Below, piece after piece: positions 53,230-64,000 of a stretch of 64,000 nt of DNA. Source of the DNA: Coenobita brevimanus (taxonomy: Eukaryota > Arthropoda > Malacostraca > Decapoda > Coenobitidae); the NCBI GenBank assembly GCA_032717465.1, contig CM064713.1, positions 4,530,001-4,594,000 of the forward strand, given 5' to 3'. The notes under the pieces are model-generated. The model saw only the letters and a program-made list of their open reading frames with translations. It was not told the DNA's origin and made no database searches. Position numbers and translations under genes: made by a program. Position 1 is the stretch's first letter. Every line of letters begins with the position of its first letter.

Positions 53230-56200
53230 GTAGGGCTCTTCCTTTCCCTTCCTCCCTCCATCCTTCCCCTCACCTCCTCATTCTTCCTTTCCTCCTCCCC
53301 ATCACCCCGCCATTTATGTCTTCCCTCCTGTCCCTCACCACGCCATTATTTCTTCCTTCCCCCCACCCCTCACCTTTTCATTCTTCCTTCCCTCCTCCCT
53401 CTCTCTTCCTCTTCCTTATTCCTTCCTCACCTCTTTCTTATCATCCTCCTTTCCTCTTCCTTAGCCTCCCTCCCTCCTTAGCACCTTTCACCCCTTATCC
53501 TGACCCCCCTTCCTGCCCTTCCTTATCCTCCCTCATCTCCTCTTCCGTATCCCACCTCCTCTTCCTATTCCACCTCCTCTTCCTATTCCACCTCATCCAT
53601 ACCCTACCTTCTACCCTCTTTACCCCCATCCTCCCTTTCTCCTCCTCTTCACCCCCTCCTCCCTTTCTCCTCCTCTTCCTTACCCTCTCCTACCCTGCCT
53701 CCATTCCTCTTCCTTACCCTCTCCTACCCTGCCTCCATTCCTCTTCCTTAGCCCTCTCTTCTTCTCTTCCTTACCCCTCCCCTCTCCTTTTCCTTACTCC
53801 TCCCAAACTCTTCTCCCTTGCCCTTCCTTCTGTCCTCTTCCTGCCCCTCCAGTCCTCTTCCTTACTGGCCCTCTAGTCCTCTTCCTTACTGGCCCTCCAG
53901 TCCTCTTCCTTACTGGCCCTCCAGTCCTCTTCCTTACCCCTCATCCAATCCTCTTGCTTACTGGCCCTCCAATCCTCTTGCTTACCCCCCTCCAGTCCCC
54001 TTCCTTACCCCCCTCCAGTCCCCTTCCTTACCCCCCTCCAATCCTCTTCCTTACTGCCCCTCCAGTCCTCCTCTTTACTGTCCCTCCAATCCTCTTCCTT
54101 ACTTCCTCCTTTCGTCTTCCTTACTCCCTCCTTTCCTCTTCCATACCACTCTCCTCTTCCATACTCCCCTTCCTTTTTCTCCTCCTCCTCCTCCTTTCCC
54201 ATCTTCCATCTCTTTTTCCTCATTTTCTTCCCTCTTCCTCTTTCCCCTTCCACCTCTTCCTTCTCTTCTGCTCATCTCTTCATTTTCCTTCATCCTCCTT
54301 TTTTCCTCTCCTCTTCCTCCATCTTCCCCCCTCAACCCCCCCACTACCACCACAACCCCCACCCCTATCCCCCTACACCCCTACCATCCCTATCCCTCTA
54401 CCCCCCAACACCCATACCCCTACTACCCCAAAGCCCCCACTACCCCCCAACTCTCACTATTCCTCCAACCCCTACCCCCCCAACCACCTCTAGTCCCCCT
54501 ACCCCTCATCCACCTCCACTCCCCCTACCACCTCACCTCCTACCTCCCCTACCACCTCGCCTCCTACCTCCCCTACCACCTCACCTCCTACCTCCCCTAC
54601 CACCTCACCTCCTACCTCCCCTACCACCTCACCTCCTACCTCCCCTACCACCTCACCTCCTACCTCCCCTACCATCTCACCCCCAACCTCCCCTACCACC
54701 TCTACCCCACCACCCTCTGTACCTCCATTACTCTCCTTACCCCCTCTACCCCTTTTACCTCCCCTACCACCTCTACCCCATCACCCTCTGTACCTCCATT
54801 ACTCTCCTTACCCCCCCTACCCCTTTTACCTCCCCTACCTTTCTGCCACCTATATCCCCTTCCCCCCTACCACACCCTCTATCCCCCTTACCTCCTCTTT
54901 CCTCCTATCACTTGTAACCCCCTTACCACCGCTACTCCTTACACCCTACCACCTCTACCCGTCAACCCCCTCCCTGCTCTGACCCTTCTCATCCCCTATC
55001 CTCTCTGACCCCCTAATCCCCTCTGACCCCCCTACCCTCTATCCTGTGACCTCCCTACCCTTTGACTCCCTTACCCTCTTATCCTCCTCCTAATCCCTTT
55101 ACCCTCTGACCCCCCTCCCCCTAATCCCTGTATTCTCTGTCCCCCCCAACCCCTCTACTCTCTGACCCCCTCCTAACCCCTCTACCCTCTGACCCCCTCC
55201 TAACCCCTCTACCCTCTGACCCCCTCCTAACCCCTCTACCCTCTGACCCCCTCCTAACCCCTCTACCCTCTGACCCCCTCCTAACCCCTCTACCCTCTGA
55301 CCCCCTCCTAACCCCTCTACCCTCTGACCCCCTCCTAACCCCTCTACCCTCTGACCCCCTCCTAACCCCTCTACCCTCTGACCCCCTCCTAACCCCTCTA
55401 CCCTCTGACCCCCTCCTAACCCCTCTACCCTCTGACCCCCTCCTAACCCCTCTACCCTCTGACCCCCTCCTAACCCCTCTACCCTCTGACCCCCTCCTAA
55501 CCCCTCTACCCTCTGACCCCCTCCTAACCCCTCTACCCTCTGACCCCCTCCTAACCCCTCTACCCTATGTACCCCTCCTAACCCCTCTACCCTCTGACCC
55601 CCTCCTAACCCCTCTACCCTCTGACCCCCTCCTAACCCCTCTACCCTCTGATCCCCCCTAACCTCCTCTACCCTCTGACCCCTCCCTAGCCTCCTCTACC
55701 CTCTGACCCCTCCCTAGCCTCCTCTACCCTCTGACCCCTCCCTAGCCTCCTCTACCCTCTGACCCCTCCCTAGCCTCCTCTACCCTCTGACCTCCCACTA
55801 ACCCCCTCTACCCTCTGACCTCCCACTAACCCCCTCTACCCTCTGACCTCCCACTAACCCCCTCTACCCTCTGACCCCACTAACCCCCTAACCTCTCTAC
55901 CCTTTGACCCCACTAACCCCCCTAACCTCTCTACCCTTTGACCCCCTAACCTCTCTACCCTTTGACCCCCTAAACCCCTGACCCCCCTAACCTCTCTACC
56001 CTTTGACCCCCTAACCCCCTGACCCCCCTAACCTCTCTACCCTTTGACCCCCTAACCCCCTCTACCTTCTAACCTCCCCTAACTCACTCTGACCCCCCCT
56101 AACCCCCTCCCCTACCCTCTGACCCCCCCTAACCCCCTCCCCTACCCTCTGACCCCCCCTAACCCCCTCCCCTACCCTCTGACCCCCTCCCCTACCCCCT

Positions 56201-58030
56201 AACCCCCTCCCCTACCCTCTGACCCCCCCTAACCCCCTAACCCCCTCCCCTACCCTCTGACCCCCCTAACCCCCTCCCCTACCCTCTGACCCCCCTAACC
56301 CCCTCCCCTACCCTCTGACCCCCCTAACCCCCTCTCCTACCCTCTGACCCCCTCTCCTACCCTCTGACCCCCCCTAACCCCCTCCCCTACCCTCTGACCC
56401 CCCCTAACCCCCTATCTTACCCTCTGACCGCCTCTCATACCCTCTGACCCCCCCTAACCCCCTCCCCTACCCTCTGACCCCCCCTAACCCCCTCCGCTAG
56501 CCACTGACACCCCCTCCCCTACCCTCTGACCCCCCCTAACCCCCTCCCTACCCTCTGACCCCCTAACCCCTCCCCTCCCCGTCCCTCTGACCCCCCCTAC
56601 CCCCCTCCCATATCCTACCCTCTGACCCCCCTTAACCCCTTCCCTTACCCTACCTTCTTACCCCCCTAACCCCCTCCCCTACCCTACCCTCTGACCCCCC
56701 CTAACCCCCTCCCCTACCCTACCCTCTGACCCCCCCTAACCCCCTCCCCTACCCTACCCTCTGACCCCCCCTAACCCCCTCCCCTACCCTACCCTCTGAC
56801 CCCCCCTAACCCCCTCCCCTCCCCTACCCTCTGACCCCCCCTAACCCCCTCCCCTACCCTACCCTCTGACCCCCTAACCCCCTCCCTACCCTACCCTCTG
56901 ACCCCCTAACCCCCTCCCCTACCCTACCCTCTGACCCCCTAACCCCCTCCCTACCCTACCCTCTGACCCCCTAACCCCCTCCCTCCCTACCCTCTGACCC
57001 CCCCTAACCCCCTCCCCTCCCCTACCCTCTGACCCCCCCTAACCCCCTCCCCTCCCCTACCCTCTGACCCCCCCTAACCCCCTCCCCTCCCCTACCCTCT
57101 GACCCCCCTAACCCCCTCCCCTCCCCTACCCTCTGACCCCCCTAACCCCCTCCCTCCCCTACCCTCTGACCCCCTAACCCCCTCCCTCCCCTACCCTCTG
57201 ACCCCCCTAACCCCCTCCCTCCCCTACCCTCTGACCCCCCTAACCCCCTCCTCCCCTACCCTCTGACCCCCTAACCCCTCCCCTCCCCTACCCTCTGACC
57301 CCCCCTAACCCCCTCCCCTCCCCTACCCTCTGACCCCCCCTAACCCCCTCCCTCCCCTACCCTCTGACCCCCTAACCCCCTCCTCCCCCTACCCTATGAC
57401 CCACCCTAACCCCCTCCCCTCCCCGACCCTCTGACCCAACCTAACCCCCTCCCCTCCCCTACCCTCTGACCCCCCCTAACCCCCTCCCCTCCCCTACCCT
57501 CTGCCCCCCTAACCCCCTCCCCTCCCCTACCCTCTAACCCCCTCCCCTACCCTCACCCCTCTAACCCCCTCCCCTACCCTCACCCCTCTAACCCCCTCCC
57601 TACCCTCACCCCTCTAACCCCATCCCCTACCCTCACCCCTCTACCCCCCTCCCCTACCCTCACCCCTCTAACCCCCTCCCCTACCCTCACCCCTCTAACC
57701 CCCTCCCCTACCCTCACCCCTCTAACCCCCTCCCCTACCCTCACCCCTCTAACCCCCTCCCCTACCCTCTCTCCTCTAACCCCCTGGCCCTCTCTCCTCT
57801 ACCCCCTGGCCCTCTCTCCTCTACCCCTCAACCCCCTGGCCCTCTCTCCTCTACCCCTCTACTCCCTGACCCCCCTCTACTCCCTGACCCCCCTCTACTC
57901 CCTGACCCCCCTCTACTCCCTGACCCCCATGTGAACCCCCTCTACCCTCTGACCCCCATGTGAACCTCTCTACCCTCCATGTGAACCCCTCTACCCCCAC
58001 TACCCGTGTGAACCCCTGTACCCTCTGAGT
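53230..58030 (+). repeat. 4.8-kb C/T-rich minisatellite block
   Basis: The plus strand is almost entirely pyrimidine with scattered A and very few G. Sub-arrays follow one another: CTTCC-type tracts (53230-53830); a 24-bp unit (ccctccagtcctcttcctta plus four bases) at about 53850-54110; a 24-bp unit (cctcccctaccacctcacct plus four) at 54525-54690; a 27-bp unit (taacccctctaccctctgac plus seven) with over a dozen near-identical copies at about 55150-55650; and related 28-34 bp units with ctctgaccccccctaacccc from 55650 to 57530. Shorter variants then run to 58030. Long Pro/Leu/Ser-rich open frames here, such as 53818-55008, are by-products of composition. Confidence 0.95.
55150..55650 (+). repeat. 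27-bp higher-homogeneity sub-array
   Basis: The unit taacccctctaccctctgac plus cccctcc is repeated with almost no variation. One variant copy reads ctatgtaccc at about 55563-55576. The homogeneity suggests a more recent expansion than in the surrounding block. Confidence 0.9.
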
Positions 58031-58510
58031 CATGCTGTCAATGAGAAAAACAGTCCATAAGTGACAAGTCATGCTGTTGGTGTGGTGTGAGAAAAAACAA
58101 AGTTCAAAAATATCTTGTCAAGAGCCAAAAAAAAAAAAAAACTAAGTCGAAAAGTGCCGAGTCATGCTGTTCGAGTGAGAAAAACCAAGTCTAAAAGTAT
58201 CTTGTCAGTGAGTGAAAAGTGCTGAGTCATGCTCCAAAAGTATCAAGAGCGAAAAAAAAAAAACTAAGTCGAAAAGTGCTGAGTCATGCTGTTTGAGAGA
58301 GAAAAACTATTTTGTCAAGAGCAAAAAAAAAAAAAAAACGAAGTCAAAAAGTGCCAAGTCATGGTGTTGGAGCAAAAAAAAAACTAAGTTGAAAAGTGCA
58401 GAGTCATGCTGTTGGAGCAAGAAAAGCTATCTAGTCCAGATCAAAAAAAAAAAAAACGAAAAAAAAAACAAGTCGAGAAGTATCTTCAGTAAAAAAGTTG
58501 AAAAGCAGTG
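58031..58510 (+). repeat. A-rich degenerate tandem repeat
   Basis: Units of roughly 55-90 bp with variants of gaaaagtgctgagtcatgct, then gagagaaaaac and cttgtcaagagcaaaaaaaa. The Lys/Ser-rich open frame at 58212-58511 is a translation of the repeat. Confidence 0.8.
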
Positions 58511-58535
58511 ATCTTGGGTACAAGTAGTGATGCCA

Positions 58536-58666
58536 GTCATACTCCATCCACATCTAGAAGTTTGGATTTAATGGCCTTCCAAAGTCTCTTCTCGTCTTAT
58601 GCAAAGACGAGAAGAGACTTTGGAAGGCCATTAGATCCAAACTTCTAGATGTGGATGGAGTATGAC
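58536..58666. repeat. Near-perfect 63-bp inverted repeat (hairpin)
   Basis: The left arm 58536-58598 and right arm 58604-58666 are exact reverse complements except for one position (ggatttaatgg against ggatctaatgg), separated by a 5-base loop (atgca). The arms include gtcatactccatccacatct and ttccaaagtctcttctcgtc. It sits just beyond the A-rich repeat, at the border with unique sequence. It could be a transcribed hairpin precursor, a minimal foldback element, or a snap-back artefact of library or assembly. Confidence 0.95.
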
Positions 58667-59433
58667 TTTAGAAGGCTACATGTAAAACAGTATTATTCAA
58701 GGCACAATTAAAAAATATAAATTAAAGACTGTTTTATTTCTTTCCATACATTTAATTATACACAGGATTTCCAAAAATTGGATATTTTTGGAGATAGGTC
58801 CTGCACATGCGCCTAGCATGCTGCAGAAAGCGTGCCCTACTCATCCAATGCTATATGCCACGTCTTTCACCAAGCCTTCTATCACCCAATCCAACAAGAT
58901 CTGAGCAATAACAAGACTAGTAAAAACATGGCACACAGCAAACAATGAGTAAGGCCGACTAATAGTTACTCATACTGCACTGATACAAGTCATATCTATT
59001 ATCAGAGTTCTCAATTCATATAACAGCAGGAATATCTGTACCATTAATTTTTCAACATGCCAGGGCACTATGCAAGACATACATAAAATGTTAACTTTCA
59101 TTTCAAATGCTAGTGGCTGCATTTTCTCAATAAGGCACATTACAGTAATACTTTACCTTTGTAAAGGGGTTCTCTTTATTACTGAAGCCTTTTCCAACCC
59201 TCCAACAGCTCATCTTTTTTAATTATTCAAAATGAAGTAAGTGAAGATTGCAATACCATACCCATGAAAATCAGTATTCCTCCATAATGTACGAAATTAT
59301 GTTCATTATTACATTGTATAACTTAAGGTCTCTTTAAGTCACTTATAAGCAATTTATATATTTTAAATATTTTAGGTAATCATGTTCAATATGGTACAGA
59401 TATTCTTCAGCATCCTAAAATAAATTGCATATA
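58667..59433. other. Unique AT-rich sequence, no gene recognised
   Basis: Ordinary AT-rich DNA, with base composition clearly different from the preceding arrays. No supported feature. Confidence 0.5.
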
Positions 59434-59831
59434 CTGCCTGTCCTCGTTTAAACTAGAGGGCAGGCTAAAATTCAACCAACTGGTAACAAACTTTGTACCC
59501 TGGTACATCTTCACTAAAGTGAACTGGTACTATCAAAAAGTGTCCTTCCATTTAGAGGACCCTTATACATGATAGGGATTTGCACCCTTCGTTACAGGTC
59601 ATATCAAGCATTCTGATGTCAAAGGGGTTAGGGATATGTCAGGACTGAACACCCGCTATAGCAACTAAAAGTGGTTGCTAAGAGGGATACCAAGTGGGAC
59701 TTAAAGCTCAACATCTCCATTATCGTATCCCCCCAAAAGGAGGAAAGTGGGCTAAAGAAGGGGAACTTTGGCTGCAGTCCACCACATTTGTGTTCACGTT
59801 AAAGTCGAGGTAGGTAAACGAGGACATTCTG
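59434..59831. mobile_element. pogo-like MITE
   Basis: Flanked by TA (59432-59433 and 59832-59833). The left end CTGCCTGTCCTCGTTTAAAC and the inverted right end CAGAATGTCCTCGTTTACCT share TGTCCTCGTTTA. About 398 bp with no coding capacity. Confidence 0.65.
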
Positions 59832-61338
59832 TATATACAACTATAGTTCTTTTACCTGAACATGGCTAAAACTTTTATTTTCCACATTATCTCTCACATG
59901 GCTCTGTCATTAAAAACAGAAGCTGCAGCTCTATTTGCTTACCACTGCAATGATGGCCAAGATCAAGTAAAAATGATTTGATTTAAAAACATTACCAATA
60001 CTCTTCAGATGCCAGGCAATGGCTATGCAGATGTGGACAAACTCTTCGGCTGCCAATATGATCTTCAACCAACTTGAAAATCACTCACCTCCTGCAAATA
60101 AAAATAAAAAATTAGTTATTTATTTTCCCTCTGACATTTTATTCTTCCTAAAAAGAATATCTGATCTTTGAAGGGACTAAACACCAGGCACAGGCATCCC
60201 TACTTCAACACAGACACCCTTACCTTCCCCCACAGACTACCAGCCACATACTTGCAAGTTTCAACTCCAATATCAAGTTTATTCAGACTGTCTCCAGACT
60301 ACAGATTTCACTAATACTTACATTCCCTATCCCCCTGCCAAAGTGGGATAGGCTGCAGAATAGATAGCTTGTCTGCAGTATACCAGTTAAAATGAGCCCG
60401 AGACCACAAATACGAGCTCTAAGTGCATAATTATGGTAAACCATGCATCTCTCCTGGACACTATAATGCTACTTCTCTATTAAAGATGACAAAACTAAGG
60501 CAAAGAGTAAATATCTACTGGCAGCATCTTAAAATTTTCTACCCCAACCTCTATCCTACCCAAGTTACAGGGTCCAGAAAGTAAAGAAAAGCATATCCCA
60601 ACCTTTTCCCCACTTAATGATAGGGTTCAGAAAAAAATAAATAAAATGATGGAGGGCAGGGTCCAAAAGTCAGGAGAAAACTAATCCACAGCATAGCCAG
60701 TCAAATTGTCCAAACTGCATTTCCTATTACTGGTGGAGAAGACCTTCGTATTGTCTGTCTGCACCATTATTACACCTCTTAGATCTTCCTCTATCCCCTG
60801 AAATGTGGATGGTAGGCGGCAAGAGTATACGCTCTGCCTGTATTTCACAGGGTTCAAAGGCCTAGTGGCATTACAGTGCCTACACAGTATGAAACTTTTT
60901 AAGGTAACCATATGACAGTCCAATGATGTGGTGCCTACCGTGTTGTCTGTCCCTGGTAAATGAGGGAAGTGCAAATGTACCATCCATCCAAGATTCTCCA
61001 GCTGTCTCTGCCACAAAGGAAAACTTGTCCACTGCTGGGACAGTTGCCTGCCTGTGGTCGATTGGTTTGCTCAGTGAAAGGGGTTACTCAATTACAGCTC
61101 TTACCCAAAGGTTGGCCTATGCAGCCAGATCATGTGATCAACTCTGGGGAGATGGATGCCCCAGCACTACACAGACCAGAGTCACCCTAGGACAAGGTGT
61201 AGCACCTGTTAGCCCACAAATGAGGTATTGAGTGGTAGCTATTACAATGGGGGTGGCATGGAGCAATGGCCCAGAAGGTAGCCTTTCACAGCACTCCCAG
61301 GAAGGGACTGGCATTTACTAGTTTAAAATGGGAAAAAA
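59832..61338. other. No confident gene; possible minus-strand terminal exon
   Basis: On the minus strand, tttttatttttatttgcag at about 60095-60113 is a good splice acceptor. It is followed by a short open stretch EVSDFQVG and a stop near 60070, which could be the end of a minus-strand gene. The support is thin. A 111-codon minus-strand open frame at 60681-61016 has no motif I recognise and may be chance. Confidence 0.25.
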
Positions 61339-64000
61339 TTCCACAGCCACCTCCACAGCCAAAATAAAATTCCACAGCCAAAAAAAATTCCACAGCCACC
61401 TCCACAGCCAAAAAAAAATTCCACAGCCAAAAAAAAATTCCACAGCCACCTCCACAGCCAAAAAAAAATTCCACAGCCACCTCCACAGCCAAAAAAAAAT
61501 TCCACAGCCAAAATAAAATTCCACAGCCACCTCCACAGCCAAAAAAAAATTCCACAGCCAAAATAAAATTCCACAGCCACCTCCACAGCCAAAATAAAAT
61601 TCCACAGCCACCTCCACAGCCAAAATAAAATTCCACAGCCACCTCCACAGCCAAAATAAAATTCCACAGCCACCTCCACAGCCAAAATAAAATTCCACAG
61701 CCACCTCCACAGCCAAAATAAAATTCCACAGCCACCTCCACAGCCAAAATAAAATTCCACAGCCACCTCCACAGCCAAAATAAAATTCCACAGCCACCTC
61801 CACAGCCAAAATAAAATTCCACAGCCACCTCCACAGCCAAAATAAAATTCCACAGCCACCTCCACAGCCAAAATAAAATTCCACAGCCACCTCCACAGCC
61901 AAAATAAAATTCCACAGCCACCTCCACAGCCAAAATAAAATTCCACAGCCACCTCCACAGCCAAAATAAAATTCCACAGCCACCTCCACAGCCAAAATAA
62001 AATTCCACAGCCACCTCCACAGCCAAAATAAAATTCCACAGCCACCTCCACAGCCAAAATAAAATTCCACAGCCACCTCCACAGCCAAAATAAAATTCCA
62101 CAGCCACCTCCACAGCCAAAATAAAATTCCACAGCCACCTCCACAGCCAAAATAAAATTCCACAGCCACCTCCACAGCCAAAATAAAATTCCACAGCCAC
62201 CTCCACAGCCAAAATAAAATTCCACAGCCACCTCCACAGCCAAAATAAAATTCCACAGCCACCTCCACAGCCAAAATAAAATTCCACAGCCACCTCCACA
62301 GCCAAAATAAAATTCCACAGCCACCTCCACAGCCAAAATAAAATTCCACAGCCACCTCCACAGCCAAAATAAAATTCCACAGCCACCTCCACAGCCAAAA
62401 TAAAATTCCACAGCCACCTCCACAGCCAAAATAAAATTCCACAGCCACCTCCACAGCCAAAATAAAATTCCACAGCCACCTCCACAGCCAAAATAAAATT
62501 CCACAGCCACCTCCACAGCCAAAATAAAATTCCACAGCCACCTCCACAGCCAAAATAAAATTCCACAGCCACCTCCACAGCCAAAATAAAATTCCACAGC
62601 CACCTCCACAGCCAAAATAAAATTCCACAGCCACCTCCACAGCCAAAATAAAATTCCACAGCCACCTCCACAGCCAAAATAAAATTCCACAGCCACCTCC
62701 ACAGCCAAAATAAAATTCCACAGCCACCTCCACAGCCAAAATAAAATTCCACAGCCACCTCCACAGCCAAAATAAAATTCCACAGCCACCTCCACAGCCA
62801 AAATAAAATTCCACAGCCACCTCCACAGCCAAAATAAAATTCCACAGCCACCTCCACAGCCAAAATAAAATTCCACAGCCACCTCCACAGCCAAAATAAA
62901 ATTCCACAGCCACCTCCACAGCCAAAATAAAATTCCACAGCCACCTCCACAGCCAAAATAAAATTCCACAGCCACCTCCACAGCCAAAATAAAATTCCAC
63001 AGCCACCTCCACAGCCAAAATAAAATTCCACAGCCACCTCCACAGCCAAAATAAAATTCCACAGCCACCTCCACAGCCAAAATAAAATTCCACAGCCACC
63101 TCCACAGCCAAAATAAAATTCCACAGCCACCTCCACAGCCAAAATAAAATTCCACAGCCACCTCCACAGCCAAAATAAAATTCCACAGCCACCTCCACAG
63201 CCAAAATAAATGTCCACAGCCACCTCCACAGCCAAAATAAAATTCCACAGCCACCTCCACAGCCAAAATAAAATTCCACAGCCACCTCCACAGCCAAAAT
63301 AAAATTCCACAGCCACCTCCACAGCCAAAATAAAATTCCACAGCCACCTCCACAGCCAAAATAAAATTCCACAGCCACCTCCACAGCCAAAATAAAATTC
63401 CACAGCCACCTCCACAGCCAAAATAAAATTCCACAGCCACCTCCACAGCCAAAATAAAATTCCACAGCCACCTCCACAGCCAAAATAAAATTCCACAGCC
63501 ACCTCCACAGCCAAAATAAAATTCCACAGCCACCTCCACAGCCAAAATAAAATTCCACAGCCACCTCCACAGCCAAAATAAAATTCCACAGCCACCTCCA
63601 CAGCCAAAATAAAATTCCACAGCCACCTCCACAGCCAAAATAAAATTCCACAGCCACCTCCACAGCCAAAATAAAATTCCACAGCCACCTCCACAGCCAA
63701 AATAAAATTCCACAGCCACCTCCACAGCCAAAATAAAATTCCACAGCCACCTCCACAGCCAAAATAAAATTCCACAGCCACCTCCACAGCCAAAATAAAA
63801 TTCCACAGCCACCTCCACAGCCAAAATAAAATTCCACAGCCACCTCCACAGCCAAAATAAAATTCCACAGCCACCTCCACAGCCAAAATAAAATTCCACA
63901 GCCACCTCCACAGCCAAAATAAAATTCCACAGCCACCTCCACAGCCAAAATAAAATTCCACAGCCACCTCCACAGCCAAAATAAAATTCCACAGCCACCT
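61339..64000 (+). repeat. 31-bp satellite/minisatellite array, running off the window
   Basis: About 85 copies of a 31-bp unit made of ccacagccacctccacagcc followed by aaaataaaatt. From about 61590 to the window end the units are nearly identical; one variant (aaataaatgtccacag) is at about 63205-63220. The proximal edge (61339-61590) is irregular: some units lack the ccacctccacagc half and many have aaaaaaaatt in place of aaaataaaatt. 31 is not a multiple of 3, so all three minus-strand frames stay open for about 890 codons (AVEVAVEFYFGCGGGCGILF-like). These are not genes. Confidence 0.97.

Noticed and set aside
53818..55008. A 396-codon Pro/Leu/Ser/Tyr-rich open frame and several similar ones, including minus-strand Glu/Gly/Lys-rich frames
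   Set aside because: They lie wholly inside the C/T-rich minisatellite block and only reflect its composition.
56080..57530. Possible telomeric repeats (ccctaacccc appears many times)
   Set aside because: Arthropod telomeres are usually short TTAGG units. Here the taacccc is one part of a 28-34 bp minisatellite with ctctgacc, so it is not a telomere.
60681..61016. A 111-codon minus-strand open frame as a host gene
   Set aside because: No recognisable domain, no supported splice structure and no close neighbours. It is kept only as an unassigned possibility.
61286..63998. Three overlapping minus-strand open frames of about 890 codons rich in Trp, Phe, Gly and Cys
   Set aside because: They are the three translations of the 31-bp tandem repeat. 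31 is not divisible by 3 and the unit has no minus-strand stop, so all frames stay open by chance.

Overview
The window is repeat-dominated nuclear DNA from an animal. I see no intact host protein-coding gene, no rRNA and no functional tRNA gene. The mobile elements (RTE-like LINEs, a Tc1/mariner element, pogo/jerky-like elements, piggyBac with many TTAA-flanked derivatives, hAT relatives, tRNA-derived SINEs), the long AT and poly(T) tracts and the large minisatellites point to an invertebrate. The LINE with a PHD-type zinc finger next to its reverse transcriptase makes a decapod crustacean my best guess. That is an inference, not a demonstrated assignment.

Layout. 1-8.6 kb: unique or weakly repetitive DNA, a tRNA-derived SINE at 3.3 kb and an inverted repeat at 5.7/6.1 kb. 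8.6-12.8 kb: a TTAA element, a pogo-like element with an internal tandem array, and a MITE. 13.4-15.8 kb: an RTE tail, a PHD-LINE copy and a hAT MITE inserted in a SINE-like sequence. 17.4-24 kb: RTE fragment, pogo MITE, orphan TTAA terminus, Tc1 element with a once-frameshifted transposase, and a near-complete RTE LINE on the minus strand. 25-33.7 kb: nested insertions, with TTAA elements inside LINEs and a pogo-like element inside a TTAA element. 34.6-35.4 kb: a pogo/jerky derivative keeping only the DNA-binding domains. 35.9-39.7 kb: a full-length piggyBac with perfect termini and a transposase reading frame broken three times. 40.6-42.5 kb: a decayed hAT-like transposase gene. 43-52.5 kb: minisatellites, SINE pieces and dispersed repeats. 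53.2-58.0 kb: a 4.8 kb strand-asymmetric C/T-rich minisatellite block. 58.5 kb: a near-perfect 63-bp-arm hairpin. 58.7-61.3 kb: mostly unique DNA with one MITE. 61.3-64 kb: a homogeneous 31-bp satellite running off the window edge.

The coding pieces are parts of selfish elements and do not form a cooperating pathway. The piggyBac, Tc1, hAT-like and RTE genes are all interrupted. The TTAA elements (three copies of one family plus three other families and one orphan end) look like non-autonomous piggyBac derivatives. I found no convincing new multi-gene system. The observations most worth checking are the subterminal palindromes shared by the TTAA families, the PHD-finger LINE, the DNA-binding-domain-only pogo derivative, the 63-bp hairpin at the edge of the C/T block, and the two large arrays.
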